Source: an uncultured Bacteroidota bacterium | Lineage (GTDB): Bacteria > Bacteroidota > Bacteroidia > UKL13-3 | Assembly (NCBI GenBank): GCA_903888395.1 | Contig: CAISTO010000320.1 | Span: 1-15,464, forward strand | DNA length: 15,464 bases | Reading direction: 5' to 3' | Part shown: in pieces, positions 13,126 through 15,464 of the stretch | Numbering within the stretch: the stretch's first letter is position 1 | How the letters are laid out: each line of letters opens with the position of its first letter | Made by a program: the position numbers and the translations under genes | Notes under the pieces: generated by a model | Told to the model about the DNA's origin: nothing | Database searches by the model: none | What the model saw: the letters and a program-made list of their open reading frames with translations, nothing else

Positions 13126-13821
13126 ATGTCAGAAAAAAACAAAGATTCAGGATTAGATATAGATGCAACAATTATGGAAACTACCCATAAAGTGGAGCAT
13201 TTTTACCATGAAAACAAAAAAATTATTACCATAGTTGGTTCAGCTATCATTGGTTTAGTAGCTTTATATTGGGCTTTCACTCAATTTTATTTAGGTCCAA
13301 AAGAAAAAGAAGCACAAATTGCAATTTTTCCTGCACAAGCATGGTTTGAAATAGATTCTTTTGATTTAGCATTGAATGGTAAAGGCGATAAATTAGGTTT
13401 TTTAGCTATTGCCGATGATTTTAGCATGACTAAAACTGCAAACTTATCACATTTTTATGCTGGTATTTGCTACATGCAAAAAGGTGATTTTGCAAATGCA
13501 ATTTCTCAGTTAGAAGATTTTGATACTGATAATAAATTAATGGGGCCAATTGCTACTGGCTTATTAGGTGATGCATATAGCGAATCAAATGATTTTGATA
13601 AAGCTGTAAAAAATTATACCAAAGCTGCTAACATGGGCAAAAACAAATTAACAGCTCCTATATATTTAAAGAAAGCAGGATTGGTTTACGAAGAACAAAA
13701 AGATTGGAGTAATGCTTTAAGCATGTACGAAAAAATTAAATCTGACTACCCTGAATCTACTGAAGCTGGCGATATTGATAAATTCTTAGAAAGAGCAAAA
13801 GCCAATAACGAAAATAATTAA
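13126..13821 (+). CDS. Membrane-anchored tetratricopeptide-repeat protein (231 aa)
   Basis: A protein with an N-terminal cytoplasmic stretch, one TM helix (about residues 33-53, TIVGSAIIGLVALYWAF), then a helical domain. It holds about three TPR units: LSHFYAGICYMQKGDFANAI (~107-126), IATGLLGDAYSESNDFDKAV (~140-159) and APIYLKKAGLVYEEQKDWSN (~174-193). The layout resembles YfgM-like proteins, which act in periplasmic chaperone/translocon assembly, but homology is not certain. A good ribosome-binding site (AAAAGGAA) sits just before the ATG. In Bacteroidota this TPR gene often precedes ribH, as here. It ends ahead of a strong terminator-like hairpin. Confidence 0.85.
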   Translation: MSEKNKDSGLDIDATIMETTHKVEHFYHENKKIITIVGSAIIGLVALYWAFTQFYLGPKEKEAQIAIFPAQAWFEIDSFDLALNGKGDKLGFLAIADDFSMTKTANLSHFYAGICYMQKGDFANAISQLEDFDTDNKLMGPIATGLLGDAYSESNDFDKAVKNYTKAANMGKNKLTAPIYLKKAGLVYEEQKDWSNALSMYEKIKSDYPESTEAGDIDKFLERAKANNENN

Positions 13822-13827
13822 TTTACT

Positions 13828-13843
13828 CGTCATTGCGAGGAAC
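13828..13843. repeat. Remnant of dispersed repeat CGTCATTGCGAGGAAC
   Basis: This 16-base stretch right after the TPR stop matches, from memory, the start of a dispersed palindromic repeat (CGTCATTGCGAGGA...) found in many bacterial genomes. Only the left end is present, so it is a truncated copy. Confidence 0.4.
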
Positions 13844-13858
13844 AAACTGATATAAACC

Positions 13859-13895
13859 AAAAAGAGGCTGCACTTTAAAGTTAGCCTCTTTTTTT
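13859..13895 (+). terminator. Strong terminator-like hairpin just upstream of ribH
   Basis: AAAAAGAGGCT (13859-13869) pairs with AGCCTCTTTTT (13883-13893), and the loop adds ACTTT/AAAGT. A run of seven Ts (13889-13895) follows, as in Rho-independent terminators. Only 16 nt separate it from the ribH ATG, leaving no room for a promoter. ribH is therefore read through, attenuated, or started from a promoter inside or before the hairpin. Confidence 0.85.
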
Positions 13896-13911
13896 ATCAA
13901 TAAATAAAAAT

Positions 13912-14406
13912 ATGTCAAGCGATTTAAAAAACCTTTCAAACACTGATTTGAAAATAAGCAAAGCATTTACAAAATCTAAAATTTGTATGGCAGTAGCTGA
14001 ATGGAATAGCGAAATTACTTTTGCCATGCGCGATGGTGCCATTGAGTTTTTAACTAAAATGGGTGTTAAAGAAAAAAATATTTTAATCAGTTATGTTCCT
14101 GGAGCTTATGAATTAGCTTTTGGTGCGCAGCTTTTAGCCGAAAATAAAAAATGTGATGCCATTATTACCATTGGCTGCATTATTAAAGGCGACACTCCTC
14201 ATTTTGATTTTATTAGCGATGCTTGTGCCAATGGAATTATGTTAGTAGGATTACAATATAATATGCCAATTGTATTTGGTGTATTAACCACCAACGATTT
14301 AAAACAAGCAAAAGAACGCAGTGGTGGAAAGCATGGAAACAAAGGTGTAGAAGCCGCAGAAACCGCTTTAAAAATGATTGCATTACAAACAGAATTAACT
14401 AAATAA
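13912..14406 (+). CDS. ribH: 6,7-dimethyl-8-ribityllumazine synthase (164 aa)
   Basis: The riboflavin-pathway enzyme that condenses 5-amino-6-(D-ribitylamino)uracil with 3,4-dihydroxy-2-butanone 4-phosphate; it forms cytoplasmic pentamers or icosahedral shells. Motifs: AEWNSEIT (29-36, with Trp31 at the ring-stacking position), VPGAYELAF (62-70), IGCIIKGDTPHFDFI (87-101) with catalytic-type His97, LTTNDLKQAKERSGG (125-139) and a C-terminal NKGVEAAETALKM helix. An N-terminal extension of about 20 residues precedes the core, common in this phylum. Length is normal. The other rib genes are absent from the window. A terminator-like hairpin lies 16 nt upstream. A 27-aa ORF starts 4 nt after its stop. 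Confidence 0.95.
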   Translation: MSSDLKNLSNTDLKISKAFTKSKICMAVAEWNSEITFAMRDGAIEFLTKMGVKEKNILISYVPGAYELAFGAQLLAENKKCDAIITIGCIIKGDTPHFDFISDACANGIMLVGLQYNMPIVFGVLTTNDLKQAKERSGGKHGNKGVEAAETALKMIALQTELTK

Positions 14407-14410
14407 AACA

Positions 14411-14494
14411 ATGGGAATATTTTTTTATGTTGTTATTTTCTCCATTGGAGCTGGTATAATTTATTTATTCAAAAAATACTCGAAAAAGGATTGA
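14411..14494 (+). CDS. Small membrane microprotein (27 aa) after ribH
   Basis: The ATG starts 4 nt after the ribH stop and the reading frame ends in TGA. The translation is MGIFFYVVIFSIGAGIIYLF followed by KKYSKKD: one membrane helix (residues 3-20) with a Gly in the middle, and a strongly basic tail. This is the classic positive-inside layout of a short single-pass protein. The tight spacing suggests co-transcription and translational coupling with ribH. No name or function is known to me, and a short hydrophobic ORF can occur by chance in AT-rich DNA. Confidence 0.55.
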   Translation: MGIFFYVVIFSIGAGIIYLFKKYSKKD

Positions 14495-14543
14495 AGAAAG
14501 GTGTTAATTAATAAATTGTAAATATTAAAACTGCAAATAAAAC

Positions 14544-15071
14544 ATGCTAAATTCTGAAACAAATGCAAACCTAATTCCTGAAGAAGTGGTATTAAATAAA
14601 ATCTATTTCATAAGGAATCATAAAGTTATGCTTGATAAAGATTTAGCAGAATTATATGGGGTTGAAACAAGGGTATTGAATCAGGCTATTAAAAGAAATT
14701 TAGAAAGATTTTCAGATGATTTTATGTTTCAATTATCCCAAGAAGAATTTAATAACTTGATATCACAATCTGTGACATCAAGTTGGGGAGGCACAAGAAA
14801 AACACCATATGCCTTTACTGAATTAGGAGTATCTATGCTCTCAAGTGTATTGAATAGTTCAAGAGCTATTGCAGTCAATATACAAATTGTGCGCATTTAT
14901 TATAAGCTTCGTCAAATGATGATTACACAACAAGACGTTTTGTTAAAACTTGAAAAAATAGAAAAGAAAATTGGTAAACATGATAAAAAGATTCAGCTTG
15001 TTTTTGATTATTTAAATCAATTTATTAAACAAGAAGAAGAACCCAGAGAAAGAATAGGGTTTAAAAAATAA
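14544..15071 (+). CDS. ORF6N-domain DNA-binding protein (175 aa)
   Basis: A member of the ORF6N (KilA-N/antirepressor-like) family, common in Bacteroidota chromosomes and phages. The domain covers about residues 14-100: VVLNKIYFIRNHKVMLDKDL, AELYGVETRVLNQAIKRNL, RFSDDFMFQLSQEEF and TRKTPYAFTELGVSMLSSVL are diagnostic. A C-terminal helix (~120-165, QQDVLLKLEKIEKKIGKHDK) is probably a coiled coil for oligomerisation, with a basic tail. It may act as a regulator or a mobile-element remnant; no phage genes lie beside it. It stands alone between ribH and a glucosaminidase-like gene, so it is likely an independent insertion. Confidence 0.9.
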   Translation: MLNSETNANLIPEEVVLNKIYFIRNHKVMLDKDLAELYGVETRVLNQAIKRNLERFSDDFMFQLSQEEFNNLISQSVTSSWGGTRKTPYAFTELGVSMLSSVLNSSRAIAVNIQIVRIYYKLRQMMITQQDVLLKLEKIEKKIGKHDKKIQLVFDYLNQFIKQEEEPRERIGFKK

Positions 15072-15150
15072 ATTAGAAAATAAAGGATTGTTTAAATGAA
15101 GTTATGTTGGAGAGTTTGTAATAATACGAATTGATTAATTTGAAAAAAAT

Positions 15151-15193
15151 AAAAAAAGCAATTGGAATTAATTTTATTTCAAGGGCTTTTTTT
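15151..15193 (+). terminator. Terminator-like hairpin after ORF6N gene
   Basis: AAAAAAAGC (15151-15159) pairs with GCTTTTTTT (15185-15193), with weak extra pairing between TTG.AA and TT.CAA inside. A seven-T run follows. The large internal loop makes it modest in strength. Confidence 0.5.
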
Positions 15194-15286
15194 AAGCACT
15201 TTCAAAACGTACATTTTGTTAAACAAGCTAATGTAATTGTTAGCAATGCAATGCATATCATTTAATCATAAAAACAGAATAGACAT

Positions 15287-15294
15287 TAGTTTTG
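15287..15294 (+). promoter_or_regulatory. TAnnTTTG -7 box before glucosaminidase gene
   Basis: TAGTTTTG matches the consensus exactly, 22 bp before the ATG at 15317. No strong -33 TTTG is seen. Confidence 0.45.
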
Positions 15295-15316
15295 TTAATT
15301 ACGATTTTCAAAAATT

Positions 15317-15464
15317 ATGAAACAAATTATTAGTCTATTTCTTTGTCTTTTGGGCTTTATTTCATTTGCACAAGATGATGTAAAACCAAAATTAACGGTG
15401 GAACAATACATTGAAAAATACTCAGCTTTGGCAGTGGAAGAAATGTACAGAAGCCATATTCCTG
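15317..15464 (+). CDS. Secreted glucosaminidase-like protein, N-terminal part (runs off window)
   Basis: Only 49 codons are visible. Residues 1-19 form a signal peptide (MKQIISLFLCLLGFISFAQ). The mature start, LTVEQYIEKYSALAVEEMYR followed by SHIP, matches the opening of GH73-type glucosaminidase domains of Bacteroidota (YIE+Y..+A+.EM.R.+IPASITLAQ). Such enzymes are peptidoglycan hydrolases, often with LysM modules further on. The catalytic residues lie beyond the window, so this is a family-level call only. Confidence 0.7.
   Translation, partial: MKQIISLFLCLLGFISFAQDDVKPKLTVEQYIEKYSALAVEEMYRSHIP

Larger units (their letters stand above)
15072..15316. other. Intergenic region between ORF6N gene and glucosaminidase gene
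   Basis: About 245 bp without a gene. It contains a terminator-like hairpin (15151-15193) and a promoter box (15287-15294); otherwise nothing recognisable. Confidence 0.6.

Noticed and set aside
13844..13911. FMN riboswitch before ribH
   Set aside because: Only a terminator-type hairpin is present; the conserved FMN aptamer (about 120 nt, multi-stem) does not fit the available space.
14199..14411. Minus-strand 70-aa ORF over the 3' half of ribH
   Set aside because: Antisense shadow; ribH is clear on the plus strand.

Overview
The window is AT-rich chromosomal DNA from a member of the Bacteroidota. The evidence is two secreted proteins ending in type IX secretion (T9SS) C-terminal sorting domains, several matches to the phylum's -7 promoter box TAnnTTTG, weak Shine-Dalgarno signals, an ORF6N-domain protein, and the gene pair TPR protein - ribH. 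I cannot name a genus from the sequence alone.

Left part (1-8523), accessory. A ~109-bp element at the window edge precedes a two-gene set of secreted proteins (129 and 464 aa) with no recognised function. A REP-type unit follows: two 93-bp tandem repeats, a RAYT (Y1 HUH) transposase gene and a downstream palindrome. On the minus strand lies a tightly overlapping four-gene operon: a 106-aa cysteine-containing small protein, a 7-TM membrane protein, a sensor-less histidine kinase and a LuxR/NarL-type response regulator. The ~480-bp region upstream of that operon holds a 34-bp imperfect palindrome, repeated AAAGTA-type motifs, two hairpins and a second copy of the 109-bp element. That second copy leads into a cysteine-rich T9SS cargo protein, followed by a second T9SS cargo with LamG-like and OB-like regions. 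My main hypothesis is that the small protein, 7-TM protein and kinase/regulator pair form one signalling module. The duplicated leaders may co-regulate the flanking secreted proteins.

Middle part (8524-12092). Two dyad repeats and a terminator separate the T9SS gene from a minus-strand HtrA/DegQ-type periplasmic protease. A eukaryotic-type NADP isocitrate dehydrogenase, also on the minus strand, comes next. The two intergenic regions of more than 300 bp hold a strong terminator, a remnant of a dispersed repeat, short direct repeats and a heptanucleotide tandem repeat.

Right part (12093-15464), core genes on the plus strand: pyruvate dehydrogenase E1 alpha, a membrane-anchored TPR protein, a strong terminator-like hairpin directly ahead of ribH (lumazine synthase), an unlisted 27-aa membrane microprotein 4 nt after ribH, an ORF6N-domain protein, and the start of a secreted glucosaminidase-like protein that runs off the window.
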